This document shows positions 16,837-25,235 of a DNA stretch of 64,000 bases, piece after piece. Every line of letters starts with the position of its first letter. Positions within the stretch are counted from its first letter, which is position 1. This DNA is from Oribacterium sp. (GTDB lineage Bacteria; Bacillota_A; Clostridia; Lachnospirales; Lachnospiraceae). The notes beneath the pieces were generated by a model. It was not told the DNA's origin, made no database searches, and saw nothing but the letters and a program-made list of their open reading frames with translations. The DNA is taken from positions 137,795-201,794 of the forward strand of contig SFND01000001.1 of the NCBI GenBank assembly GCA_004554245.1, given 5' to 3'. The position numbers were made by a program, and so were the translations under genes.

Positions 16837-16992
16837 AGCGGGACATCGATCTCCTCGCGGATGCACGAAACAGGCGCTGAGATTCGTCCCGATACAGCTG
16901 CCGGAGCAAGACGAAACAGGGGGTGTTTTCATCCGTTTATTTCGGTCTTGAAGAGGACGCGGGAAGCTAAAAAACAGTAAAATAAAGACTTG

Positions 16993-17038
16993 AAAAAAGT
17001 GAAAAATCACACGCAAATGCGTGATTTTTCACTTTTTT
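16993..17038. terminator. bidirectional-looking terminator
   Basis: A-run, GTGAAAAATCAC, ten bases, GTGATTTTTCAC, T-run: the 12-bp stem is symmetric and flanked by A6 and T6. Confidence 0.85.
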
Positions 17039-17100
17039 AATTCTTACGATCTTATAAACTTTTTATAATCACACACTCGACTCTCCGATGAAATAATGCG

Positions 17101-17128
17101 CAGTCATACGCGTATAAGCGTATGACTG
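17101..17128. other. perfect 11-bp hairpin
   Basis: CAGTCATACGC-GTATAA-GCGTATGACTG lies 13 bases before the -35 of the next promoter and lacks a T-run, so an operator dyad is more likely than a terminator. Confidence 0.6.
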
Positions 17129-17141
17129 ATAGATGAGGGGC

Positions 17142-17171
17142 TTGACTTTTTTTTGGATTTGTCCGTATACT
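17142..17171 (+). promoter_or_regulatory. promoter of the second 3D-domain gene
   Basis: TTGACT (17142-17147), 18 bases, TATACT (17166-17171). Confidence 0.65.
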
Positions 17172-17279
17172 TTCGTGCGTTGAGCTCGCTCCGATCCGGA
17201 GCTCTTCGTTCATGCCGGTTCATGTGAGAAAAAACGGAAAGAGAAGTTAGAGACACCGGCGCACACACAGGAGGTTATT

Positions 17280-17855
17280 TTGAGTTTAAATCTACAGAAG
17301 CAGAGAGGTATGATCGGGAAGATGATGCTGCTCATCGTACTGATGATTCTTACGATGGCGATGTCCATGCGTACGTATGCAGATGAGAGCGCAAGCTCCG
17401 GCGTTTATGCATCTCAGAGCCTGGGCAATGTACTTTTCTTCAATACCAGCACCAACCCACACTTCACCACCGTACAGGAAACGTATGCTGCACAGGCAGT
17501 AGAAGAAGCGAAGCAGCAGCAGGCGACACCGTTGTCGGGACAGACGGTGACGATCGATGGCCGGCAGGCGACGCCGCTGGGGCGCTTCAAGCTGACAGGC
17601 TACTGCCCGTGCGCCAGATGCTCCGAGGGCTATGGTACACGTACCGCGACCGGCGCACGTGCGACTGCCGGCAGGACGGTTGCAGTCGACCCACGTGTGA
17701 TTCCGTATGGTACGCATCTTCTGATCAACGGCCATGAGTACGTCGCAGAGGACTGTGGCGGTGGAGTGCGTGGGGCACACATCGATGTGTTTTATAACAC
17801 CCATGCGGAGGCGCGAAACATACTTGCGTATGCCGACGTATACGTCCTTCCGTAA
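17280..17855 (+). CDS. secreted 3D-domain protein (paralogue)
   Basis: Second exported 3D-domain protein, 191 residues. It starts with TTG behind AGGAGG. A basic N-terminus and a hydrophobic segment (about 13-30) form the signal sequence, followed by a short linker. The 3D domain (about 100-191) shows FKLTGYCPCARCSEGYGTRTA, TVAVDPRVIPYGTHLLI and AEDCGGGVRGAHIDVFY. Unlike its neighbour it has the Cys pair CPCARC typical of YabE/YuiC-like 3D proteins. The two genes have separate promoters, so they are probably not simply co-expressed. Confidence 0.85.
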   Translation: MSLNLQKQRGMIGKMMLLIVLMILTMAMSMRTYADESASSGVYASQSLGNVLFFNTSTNPHFTTVQETYAAQAVEEAKQQQATPLSGQTVTIDGRQATPLGRFKLTGYCPCARCSEGYGTRTATGARATAGRTVAVDPRVIPYGTHLLINGHEYVAEDCGGGVRGAHIDVFYNTHAEARNILAYADVYVLP

Positions 17856-17890
17856 GCGCCCTCGATTCGACGGGATTTAAAAAACAGAAT

Positions 17891-17946
17891 ATCGTGAAGA
17901 AGGGGAGCTGGCCATAGCGGTCGGCTCCCTTTCTTCACGATTTTTT
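17891..17946 (+). terminator. terminator before hrcA
   Basis: ATCGTGAAGAA plus GGGGAGC pair with GCTCCC plus TTTCTTCACGAT and are followed by a T-run. Confidence 0.85.
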
Positions 17947-17969
17947 CACAAATTCATCGAGGCTAATCC

Positions 17970-18036
17970 TTGACATCATTCCAAAATCGAGTAATATAGC
18001 AAATAGATGTTAGCACTCCGATATTTCGAGTGCTAA
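17970..18036 (+). promoter_or_regulatory. hrcA promoter and CIRCE operator
   Basis: TTGACA (17970-17975), 16 bases, TAATAT (17992-17997). The CIRCE element TTAGCACTC-N9-GAGTGCTAA is perfect at 18010-18036, just after the expected transcription start. HrcA binds it to repress the operon until heat shock titrates GroE. Confidence 0.95.
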
Positions 18037-18059
18037 CAGGCAAAGAGGAGGTGGCAGAG

Positions 18060-19097
18060 ATGGAGCTGGATCAGCGTAAGGTGGTCATCCTTACAACGAT
18101 TATTAAAAACTATCTGGAGACCGGTGAACCGGTCGGCTCGCGTACGATCAGCAAGTATTCCGGACTCAGCCTTAGTTCTGCTACGATCCGTAACGAGATG
18201 AGCGACCTCGAGGAAATGGGCTACATCATGCAGCCGCATACCTCCGCCGGTCGTATCCCGAGTGATAAGGGATACCGCTTCTATGTCGATCAGCTGATGG
18301 AGCATCATCAGCATGAAATCGATGATGTGAAAACGGAGATGTTCGAGAAGGTCGATAAGCTGGAGACGACCCTGAAGCAGCTCGTAAAGAACCTGGCACA
18401 GGATACTAACTACGCTGCGGTGGTCACCGAGCCGTCGATCCATACGAATAAGATCAAGTTCATCCAGACGTCGATCGTGGATGCGAGAAGAGTGCTTCTC
18501 GTCATCATGATGCAGGGCAACATCGTTCGAACCGCAACGGTGATGCTGAGCGGACAGGATGAGCTGGACTTTAACCGTATGCTGAGTATCAACATGCTCC
18601 TGAACGACACACTGGATGGCCTGAGTGGTGAAGAAATCACCGAGGGGCGGATCGGACAGATCCTCGCCCGGACACAGCATAAGGATGCAGTGGGTGCGAT
18701 CCTTCAGGCAATCATCAACATACTGGATATCCGATCCGGGGATGCACGCATCTATACGTCCGGTGCTACGAATATTTTCAAGTATCCGGAGCTCACGGAG
18801 TCGGACAATGCTTCCCGCCTTATCAATGCCTTCGAATCGAAGGATGAGCTCGCCGAGCTGGTCCATGAAGTGCAGGGAAACGAGCCGGAAAAGAAAAATC
18901 AGATTCAGGTATACATCGGCAGTGAATCGCCGATGGAAAACATGGCGGACTGCTCCGTGGTCACCGCAAATTACGAGCTCGGTAACGGGCTTCGAGGAAC
19001 GATCGGTGTCATCGGACCGAAACGCATGGATTACGAAAAAGTGCTGGAGGTTCTCTCGAAGATTCAGGGAGAGATGGATCAGGCATTTCGGTCATAG
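18060..19097 (+). CDS. hrcA: heat-inducible transcription repressor HrcA
   Basis: Represses class I heat-shock genes by binding CIRCE; folding depends on GroEL. It has 345 residues from the ATG at 18060, which has GGAGG eight bases upstream; an in-frame ATG ten codons earlier (18030) overlaps the operator. The N-terminal winged helix contains GSRTISKYSGLSLSSATIRN and AGRIPSDKGYR. The C-terminal HrcA domain includes IGSESPMENMADCSVV. First gene of hrcA-grpE-dnaK-dnaJ. Confidence 0.97.
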   Translation: MELDQRKVVILTTIIKNYLETGEPVGSRTISKYSGLSLSSATIRNEMSDLEEMGYIMQPHTSAGRIPSDKGYRFYVDQLMEHHQHEIDDVKTEMFEKVDKLETTLKQLVKNLAQDTNYAAVVTEPSIHTNKIKFIQTSIVDARRVLLVIMMQGNIVRTATVMLSGQDELDFNRMLSINMLLNDTLDGLSGEEITEGRIGQILARTQHKDAVGAILQAIINILDIRSGDARIYTSGATNIFKYPELTESDNASRLINAFESKDELAELVHEVQGNEPEKKNQIQVYIGSESPMENMADCSVVTANYELGNGLRGTIGVIGPKRMDYEKVLEVLSKIQGEMDQAFRS

Positions 19098-19150
19098 AGA
19101 TGTACAGAGAATGAACGGAACATCCGGACAGGATGTGATAGGAGGTTATC

Positions 19151-19798
19151 TTGATAGACGAAGAGTTAAAGAAGTCTTCTGAGGAGCAGGGCACCGAGGA
19201 GACCAATGCAGGAAAGACGGCGGAGCAGGAAGCTCCGGCAGCAGATGCTGTGAAGGATACAGAAACGAAGGAAAGCAATGCAAAGGATGCCGGAGAGGCA
19301 GAGAGCGCTGAGCAGAGTGCGACACCGGAAGCTTCGGATGCAGAAACTGAAAAGCTGAAAAAGAAGTATGAGGACGCGCTGGCAGAGCAGAAGGATAAGT
19401 ACATCCGCCTCTATGCCGAGTTTGATAATTACCGTAAGCGGACCGAGAAGGAGAAGTCACAGAACTTCGATTTCGGTGCACGAGAGGTCATCGAGAAGCT
19501 GCTTCCAGTGGTCGATAATTTCGAGCGTGCGCTCGGTACCGTCGATCCGGAGGATGAGGACGACGCCTTTACGAAGGGCGTACGCGGCATCTATAAGCAG
19601 CTTGAGAAGATGTTTGAGGACCTCGATGTAAAGGCCATTCCGGCGGAGGGCGAGAAGTTCGATCCGAACCTGCACAACGCCGTGATGACGGATACTGAGA
19701 GTGATGCCGAAGAGGATACGATCACCCAGGACCTGATGAAGGGCTATACCTACAAGGGCCAGGTGGTTCGTCACTCGATGGTCAAGGTTAAAAAATAA
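19151..19798 (+). CDS. grpE: nucleotide exchange factor GrpE
   Basis: Releases ADP from DnaK. The 215 residues start at TTG behind GGAGG. A disordered Glu/Ala-rich region (about 1-70) leads into the long helix and the FDNYRKRTEKEK segment, then the beta-wing with DVKAIPAEGEKFDPNLHNAVM and the terminal GYTYKGQVVRHSMVKV. It is 53 bases after hrcA in the same operon. The TTG start may keep its level below that of DnaK. Confidence 0.96.
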   Translation: MIDEELKKSSEEQGTEETNAGKTAEQEAPAADAVKDTETKESNAKDAGEAESAEQSATPEASDAETEKLKKKYEDALAEQKDKYIRLYAEFDNYRKRTEKEKSQNFDFGAREVIEKLLPVVDNFERALGTVDPEDEDDAFTKGVRGIYKQLEKMFEDLDVKAIPAEGEKFDPNLHNAVMTDTESDAEEDTITQDLMKGYTYKGQVVRHSMVKVKK

Positions 19799-19811
19799 AG
19801 TATGTTCATTC

Positions 19812-19827
19812 CGCCGGGAAACCGGCG
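19812..19827 (+). other. GNRA-capped hairpin between grpE and dnaK
   Basis: CGCCGG-GAAA-CCGGCG is a six-bp stem with a GAAA loop and no T-run. A weaker dyad (CACC...GGTG) follows. These could set mRNA processing so that dnaK accumulates above grpE. Confidence 0.5.
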
Positions 19828-19926
19828 TTTGAAGCACCTTCACCAGAGCGCGGAAGCAATCCGGTGATGGCAAGTAGATAGATTACAAGTTTTTATAATT
19901 TCGTTTTAGATAAAGGAGATATCGTT

Positions 19927-21798
19927 ATGGGAAAGATTATTGGTATTGACTTAGGTACGACAAACAGCTGCGTAGCCGTTATGGAAGGTGGTAAGCCGAC
20001 CGTCATCGCAAACGCAGAGGGTATGAGAACAACCCCGTCGGTCGTTGCTTTTACAAAGAATGGTGAGCGTCTCGTCGGTGAGCCTGCAAAGCGTCAGGCC
20101 GTCACCAACGCAGATCGTACCATCTCTTCCATCAAGAGACATATGGGTTCAGACTATAAGGTAAGCATCGACGGTAAGGACTATACCCCGCAGGAGATTT
20201 CTGCGATGATCCTCCAGAAGCTGAAGGCAGATGCAGAGGCATACCTCGGTGAGAAGGTAAGCGAGGCAGTCATCACGGTTCCGGCATACTTCAATGATGC
20301 ACAGCGTCAGGCAACCAAGGATGCCGGTAAGATCGCCGGCCTCGATGTAAAGCGTATCATCAACGAGCCGACCGCAGCTGCACTTGCATACGGCCTCGAT
20401 GAGGGCGACGAGCAGAAGGTTATGGTATATGACCTCGGTGGTGGTACCTTCGATGTATCGATCATCGATATCGGTGACGGTGTCATCGAGGTTCTTTCAA
20501 CCAACGGTGATACCCGCCTCGGTGGTGATGACTACGATGCACGTATCCAGAACTGGATGATCGAGGAGTTCAAGAAGGCAGAGGGCGTCGACCTCAGCCA
20601 GGATAAGATGGCCGTTCAGAGACTGAAGGAAGCCGCTGAGAAGGCAAAGAAGGAGCTTTCTGCTTCGACCACCACGGAGATCAACCTTCCGTTCATCACG
20701 GCAACCGCAGAGGGCCCGAAGCACCTCGATATGACGCTTACGAGAGCGAAGTTTGAGGAGCTGACCGCAGACCTCACTGAGAGAACCGCTGTTCCGGTAC
20801 AGAATGCACTTCGTGATGCAGGTATGACGGCCGCAGAGCTTTCAAAGGTTCTTCTCGTCGGTGGTTCGACGCGTATGCCGGTTGCACAGGAGAAGGTAAA
20901 GCAGCTGACCGGTAAGGAGCCGAGCAAGACCCTGAACCCGGATGAGTGCGTAGCTATCGGTGCGGCGATCCAGGGTGGTAAGCTCGCCGGTGATGCCGGT
21001 GCCGGTGATGTTCTTCTTCTCGATGTAACACCGCTGACACTTTCCATCGAGACCCTCGGTGGTGTGGCAACACCGCTCATCAAGAGAAATACAACCATTC
21101 CTACCCATGCTTCTCAGGTATTCTCTACCGCAGAGGATAACCAGACCGCTGTAGACATTCATGTCGTACAGGGTGAGCGTGAGTTCGCAAGAGATAACAA
21201 GACCCTCGGCCAGTTCCGTCTGGATGGTATTCTCCCGGCACGTCGTGGCGTTCCGAAGATCGAGGTATGCTTCGATATCGATGCGAACGGTATCGTAAAT
21301 GTATCCGCGAAGGATCAGGGTACCGGTAAGGAGCAGCACATCACCATCACCTCCGGTTCGAATATGAGCCAGGATGATATCGATAAGGCCGTAAAGGAAG
21401 CTGCTCAGTATGAGGCAGCCGACAAGGAGAAGAAGGAAGCCATCGAGACCAGAAATGGTGCAGATTCCATCGTCTTCCAGACCAAGAAGGCACTGGAAGA
21501 GGTTGGTGATAAGGTTTCTGCTTCCGATAAGTCTCAGGTTGAGGCGGATCTGAAGGCACTCGAGGATGTCCTCGCAGCAAATCCGCTCGAGTCCATCACG
21601 AAGGACGGCGCAGAGAAGATCAAGGCTGCACAGGAGACCCTGATGAAGTCTTCGCAGTCCCTGTTCTCAAAGGTGTATGAGCAGTCACAGGCTGCCGGTG
21701 CAGCAGGTCAGGCTGGCCCTCAGGGCGCAGCAGATCAGGGTGCAGCAAACAGCAACCCGGATGACAACGTAGTGGATGGCGATTTCAAGGAAGTTTAA
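19927..21798 (+). CDS. dnaK: molecular chaperone DnaK (Hsp70)
   Basis: ATP-dependent chaperone, 623 residues. The ATPase domain begins GIDLGTTNSCVAVMEGG and includes VYDLGGGTFDVS and LVGGSTRMP; the linker VLLLDVTPLTLSIETLGG leads to the substrate-binding domain. The Ala/Gly-rich tail ends in the DDNVVDGDFKEV type. As in other Gram-positives, the segment near residue 80 is shorter than in E. coli. AAAGGAG precedes the ATG. The 128-base gap from grpE has hairpins but no clear promoter of its own. Confidence 0.98.
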   Translation: MGKIIGIDLGTTNSCVAVMEGGKPTVIANAEGMRTTPSVVAFTKNGERLVGEPAKRQAVTNADRTISSIKRHMGSDYKVSIDGKDYTPQEISAMILQKLKADAEAYLGEKVSEAVITVPAYFNDAQRQATKDAGKIAGLDVKRIINEPTAAALAYGLDEGDEQKVMVYDLGGGTFDVSIIDIGDGVIEVLSTNGDTRLGGDDYDARIQNWMIEEFKKAEGVDLSQDKMAVQRLKEAAEKAKKELSASTTTEINLPFITATAEGPKHLDMTLTRAKFEELTADLTERTAVPVQNALRDAGMTAAELSKVLLVGGSTRMPVAQEKVKQLTGKEPSKTLNPDECVAIGAAIQGGKLAGDAGAGDVLLLDVTPLTLSIETLGGVATPLIKRNTTIPTHASQVFSTAEDNQTAVDIHVVQGEREFARDNKTLGQFRLDGILPARRGVPKIEVCFDIDANGIVNVSAKDQGTGKEQHITITSGSNMSQDDIDKAVKEAAQYEAADKEKKEAIETRNGADSIVFQTKKALEEVGDKVSASDKSQVEADLKALEDVLAANPLESITKDGAEKIKAAQETLMKSSQSLFSKVYEQSQAAGAAGQAGPQGAADQGAANSNPDDNVVDGDFKEV

Positions 21799-21819
21799 TT
21801 CCTGAAAGACATACGGAAA

Positions 21820-21843
21820 GCCTCCGGCGCATGCGCCGGAGGC
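21820..21843. other. perfect 24-bp palindrome between dnaK and dnaJ
   Basis: GCCTCCGGCGCA and its exact complement form a strong hairpin with no T-run after it. It may protect the dnaK mRNA or reduce read-through into dnaJ. Confidence 0.65.
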
Positions 21844-21889
21844 ATACGTTCGTCTTGTGAGAAAGAAAATCAGCAGGAGATAGAAACAC

Positions 21890-23011
21890 ATGGCAGAAAA
21901 GCGTGATTACTATGAAGTCCTCGGCGTGGATAAAAACGCAGATGACGCAACGATAAAGAAGGCATTCCGTAAGCTTGCCAAGAAGTACCATCCGGATGCG
22001 AATCCAGGTGATAAGGAGGCGGAAGCCAGATTTAAGGAATGCAACGAGGCCTATGCAGTTCTTTCGGATCCGGAGAAGAGAAAGGCGTATGACACCTATG
22101 GCCATGCAGCTTTCGATCCGAACTCGGCAGCTGGTCAGAGTACAGGCTATGGTGGCTTCGACTTCGGTGGCATGGACTTCTCCGATATTTTCGGAGACCT
22201 GTTCGGCTTCGGCGGTCGTGGGGGATTCTCCTCCTATGGCGGTGCCAGTCGAGGAAACCAGCCGACCCGTGGTCAGTCGATCCGTACGAGTGTTCGTGTC
22301 AGCTTCGACGAGGCCATCAAGGGCTGTAAGAAGAACATCAAGATCCGGTATAAGGATACCTGCCCGAAGTGTAATGGTACGGGCGCGAAGCCGGGCACAC
22401 AGCCGGAGACCTGTTCGAAGTGCGGCGGCCGTGGACAGGTGGTGATGACACAGCAGAGCATGTTCGGTACGGTGCAGCAGGTGGTGACCTGTCCGGACTG
22501 CCATGGCTCGGGTAAGATCATCAAGGAGAAGTGTCCGGACTGCCGTGGCGAGGGCTACATCGCGACGGAGAAGAACATCGAGCTGACGATCCCGGCCGGT
22601 ATCGATGATGGACAGACCTTGCGCCGTTCCGGTGGCGGTGATCCGGGAACCAATGGCGGTCCGAGAGGTGATCTTCTCGTCGATGTCGCGGTTTCCCAGC
22701 ATCCGTTCTTCAAGCGACAGGGTACGAATATCTACTCGACCGAGGAGATCAGCTTCGCGACCGCGACACTCGGCGGTACGAAGGTGATCAAGACCGTGGA
22801 TGGTCCGGTGGAGCTGAAGATCAAGCCGGGCACCCAGTCGGATACGAAGACGAGACTGCGTGGCAAGGGTGTACCGAGCCTGAGCAACCCGAATCTTCGA
22901 GGCGATCAGTATGTGACGATCGTCGTCAATATTCCGACGAAACTGAATAAAAAGCAGCGTGAGGCACTGAAGGCTTACGCGGAGGCCTGCGGCGAGACCG
23001 TAGACGCATGA
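21890..23011 (+). CDS. dnaJ: co-chaperone DnaJ
   Basis: J-protein that stimulates DnaK ATPase; 373 residues. The J domain (1-70) has HPD in KKYHPDANPGD. The Gly/Phe-rich region follows (about 75-125). Four CxxCxGxG zinc repeats (CPKCNGTG, CSKCGGRG, CPDCHGSG, CPDCRGEG) are complete, then the C-terminal substrate domain. AGGAGA precedes the ATG. Last gene of the operon; a strong terminator follows. Confidence 0.97.
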   Translation: MAEKRDYYEVLGVDKNADDATIKKAFRKLAKKYHPDANPGDKEAEARFKECNEAYAVLSDPEKRKAYDTYGHAAFDPNSAAGQSTGYGGFDFGGMDFSDIFGDLFGFGGRGGFSSYGGASRGNQPTRGQSIRTSVRVSFDEAIKGCKKNIKIRYKDTCPKCNGTGAKPGTQPETCSKCGGRGQVVMTQQSMFGTVQQVVTCPDCHGSGKIIKEKCPDCRGEGYIATEKNIELTIPAGIDDGQTLRRSGGGDPGTNGGPRGDLLVDVAVSQHPFFKRQGTNIYSTEEISFATATLGGTKVIKTVDGPVELKIKPGTQSDTKTRLRGKGVPSLSNPNLRGDQYVTIVVNIPTKLNKKQREALKAYAEACGETVDA

Positions 23012-23023
23012 TGATACCCGATT

Positions 23024-23065
23024 CCCCGGAGGACTGCAGTAGCTGTCCTCCGGGGCTGTTTTTTT
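23024..23065 (+). terminator. terminator of the heat-shock operon
   Basis: CCCCGGAGGAC and GTCCTCCGGGG form an 11-bp stem, followed by CTG and seven T. Confidence 0.95.
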
Positions 23066-23071
23066 AGATTC

Positions 23072-23100
23072 TTCCACTTTTCTGTATCGTCTGTTATAAT
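23072..23100 (+). promoter_or_regulatory. probable rsmE promoter
   Basis: Perfect TATAAT (23095-23100) with a weak -35 TTCCAC at 17 bases. Confidence 0.5.
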
Positions 23101-23161
23101 AGCGGCGGTTTAACATCAGATTTCGTTTGATGCGATACGCGAGTGCGCATGTGAGGAAGAA

Positions 23162-23944
23162 ATGCATCATTTTTTTGTAGATAGAACAGACATCGATACC
23201 GAGGCACGGCTGGTGCGGCTCACGGGTGAGAATTACCGGCATCTCAGACAGGTGCTTCGGGCGAAGCCGGGGGAGAAGGTTCTGATTTCCGATGGCGAGG
23301 GGACGGACTATGAGTGCACGGTTTCAGAGATTCATGATGCGGACGGGTGCGCGGAGGCGGAGATGAGCGCGGAGGAGGTGCTGCTCCATATCGATTTCGT
23401 GGAGGAGATGCATGAGCTGCCGGCGGATATCTATCTGTTTCAGGGGCTTCCGAAGCAGGATAAGATGGAGCTCATCGTGCAGAAGGCCGTCGAACTCGGT
23501 GCCCATGCGGTGATCCCGCTCGATACGAAAAACACCGTCGTAAAGCTCGATGAGAAGCGGGCAGCGAAGAAGGTCGAGCGCTGGCAGGCGATCGCTGAGG
23601 CGGCTGCGAAGCAGTCGAAGCGTTCCATCATCCCGGAGGTGATGCCGGTCATGAAGTGGAAGGATGCCATGCGCTTCGTGGAAAACTTCGATCTCCGGCT
23701 GATCCCGTATGAAAACGCGAAGGATATCCGTCATACCATGGAGGAGCTTCGGAAGCTTCCGAAGCATGGAAAGATCGCGGTTTTCATCGGACCGGAGGGC
23801 GGATTTGCGGATGTGGAAATCGAGGATGCCATGGCGCATGGCATCGAGCCGATCACCCTCGGAAAACGCATTTTACGTACAGAAACAGCAGCAATCACCA
23901 GTATGAGCATCCTGATGCTGACCCTGGAATCGATCGAGGCGTAA
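23162..23944 (+). CDS. rsmE: 16S rRNA m3U1498 methyltransferase
   Basis: SPOUT methyltransferase of 260 residues that modifies U1498 of 16S rRNA. It has the N-terminal PUA-like domain (NYRHLRQVLRAKPGEKV), LFQGLPKQDKMELIVQKAVELG, and the knotted SAM site FIGPEGGF and LGKRILRTETAAI. GAGGAAG precedes the ATG. prmA, which usually lies between dnaJ and rsmE, is here about 1.3 kb downstream, with a cysteine desulfurase between. Confidence 0.95.
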   Translation: MHHFFVDRTDIDTEARLVRLTGENYRHLRQVLRAKPGEKVLISDGEGTDYECTVSEIHDADGCAEAEMSAEEVLLHIDFVEEMHELPADIYLFQGLPKQDKMELIVQKAVELGAHAVIPLDTKNTVVKLDEKRAAKKVERWQAIAEAAAKQSKRSIIPEVMPVMKWKDAMRFVENFDLRLIPYENAKDIRHTMEELRKLPKHGKIAVFIGPEGGFADVEIEDAMAHGIEPITLGKRILRTETAAITSMSILMLTLESIEA

Positions 23945-24017
23945 GCCTGAAAAGCGAAAGCCGGTGAACATGTTTCGGGATATGTCACGGCCGTTCATAG
24001 AAAGACAGGACATAAAC

Positions 24018-25175
24018 ATGAGAGAAATTTATTTTGATAATTCTGCAACGACGAAGCCGTATCCGGAGGTTGTGGAGCTGATGATGAAGACCCTGACTGA
24101 GGATTACGGAAATCCGTCCTCGAAGCACACGAAGGGCTTCGACGCCGAGAAGTATTTCCGTCATGCGCGGGAGCAGGTAGCGGCGACCCTGAAGGTGAAG
24201 CCGAAGGAGATCTTCTTCACCTCCGGCGGCACGGAGTCAAACAATACCGTGATTTTCGGGACGGCGATGGCGAAGCGAAAGCAGGGAAAGCATATCATCT
24301 CTTCCGCGTTCGAGCATGCGGCGATCTACCGTCCGCTGGATGTGCTCGTCGAGCTCGGCTACGAGGTGACCTATCTTCCGGTGGATGCGAAGGGACATAT
24401 TTCCCTCGATGATCTTCGTGCGGCGATCCGTCCGGATACCATCCTGGTGACGATCATGACCGTGAACAACGAGATGGGTGCGATCGAGCCGATCGAGGAG
24501 ATCGGACGTGTCGTGAAGGAGTGTAATCCGAATACATGGTTCCACACGGATGCGATCCAGGCCTATGGCAAGATTCCACTTCGTCCGAAGCTGCAGCATG
24601 TTGATATGATGTCGGTATCCGGTCATAAGCTGCATGGCCCGAAGGGAGTCGGTTTTCTCTATAAGGACGAGAAGATCCGCCTGCGCCCGCTGATTTATGG
24701 TGGCGGTCAGCAGGAGGATATGCGCTCCGGTACCCATGATGTTCCGGGCATCGCGGGCCTCGGTCTCGCCGCCGAGATGGCCTGCGCACATCTCGAGGAG
24801 AATAAGGCCTCCCTCGAGGCACTGAAGGACTACTTCATCGATTCTCTGGAAACCCTCGAGGGTGTCACCATCAATTCCGAGCGCGGCGCACTGTCCGCAC
24901 CAAATATTCTCTCGGTATCCTTCGAGAAGGTGCGTGCGGAGGTACTGCTGCATGCACTCGAGGAGAAAGGCATCTATGTCAGCTCCGGTAGTGCCTGCTC
25001 CAGCAATCACCCGGGTATTTCCGGTGCGCTGAAGGCGATCGGTGTGAAGCCGGAGCTGCTGGACTCCACGATCCGTTTCTCCTTCGGTGCCGAAAATACG
25101 AAGGAAGAGATCGATATCTGCATGGACGCGCTCCGTGAGCTGCTTCCGGTGCTTCGTCGTTTTACACGATTCTGA
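24018..25175 (+). CDS. cysteine desulfurase (NifS/IscS class V aminotransferase)
   Basis: PLP enzyme that takes sulfur from cysteine; 385 residues from the ATG at 24018, which follows GACAGGA (an upstream in-frame start adds 18 unrelated residues). It shows YFDNSATT, TSGGTESNN, the PLP lysine in SGHKLHGPKG, and catalytic Cys327 in SSGSACSS. thiI lies 1.2 kb away on the opposite strand, and clostridial desulfurases of this type often feed ThiI for 4-thiouridine synthesis, so this is a likely partner. No IscU or SufU gene is adjacent. Confidence 0.92.
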   Translation: MREIYFDNSATTKPYPEVVELMMKTLTEDYGNPSSKHTKGFDAEKYFRHAREQVAATLKVKPKEIFFTSGGTESNNTVIFGTAMAKRKQGKHIISSAFEHAAIYRPLDVLVELGYEVTYLPVDAKGHISLDDLRAAIRPDTILVTIMTVNNEMGAIEPIEEIGRVVKECNPNTWFHTDAIQAYGKIPLRPKLQHVDMMSVSGHKLHGPKGVGFLYKDEKIRLRPLIYGGGQQEDMRSGTHDVPGIAGLGLAAEMACAHLEENKASLEALKDYFIDSLETLEGVTINSERGALSAPNILSVSFEKVRAEVLLHALEEKGIYVSSGSACSSNHPGISGALKAIGVKPELLDSTIRFSFGAENTKEEIDICMDALRELLPVLRRFTRF

Positions 25176-25235
25176 CCCAAAAATCGAAGTGTCCTTTATA
25201 ACACAGAAAGTGAATTTCTAGAAAGAGAGTAGAAG

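Larger units (their letters stand above)
16837..17279. other. non-coding interval between the two 3D-domain genes
   Basis: No credible reading frame or recognisable riboswitch. It holds a symmetric terminator (16993-17038), a perfect hairpin (17101-17128), a promoter (17142-17171) and a leader of about 100 bases with a GCTCCG-ATC-CGGAGC-type hairpin near 17189-17203. The first 150 bases show nothing I can name. Confidence 0.6.

Noticed and set aside
16837..16992. A riboswitch between the 3D-domain genes (cyclic dinucleotide types considered)
   Set aside because: None of the conserved core words of those riboswitches is present, and this part lies upstream of the terminator and promoter.
21785..23242. 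A 485-codon minus-strand frame across dnaJ
   Set aside because: It covers both the dnaJ gene and its terminator in antisense; no credible protein motifs.
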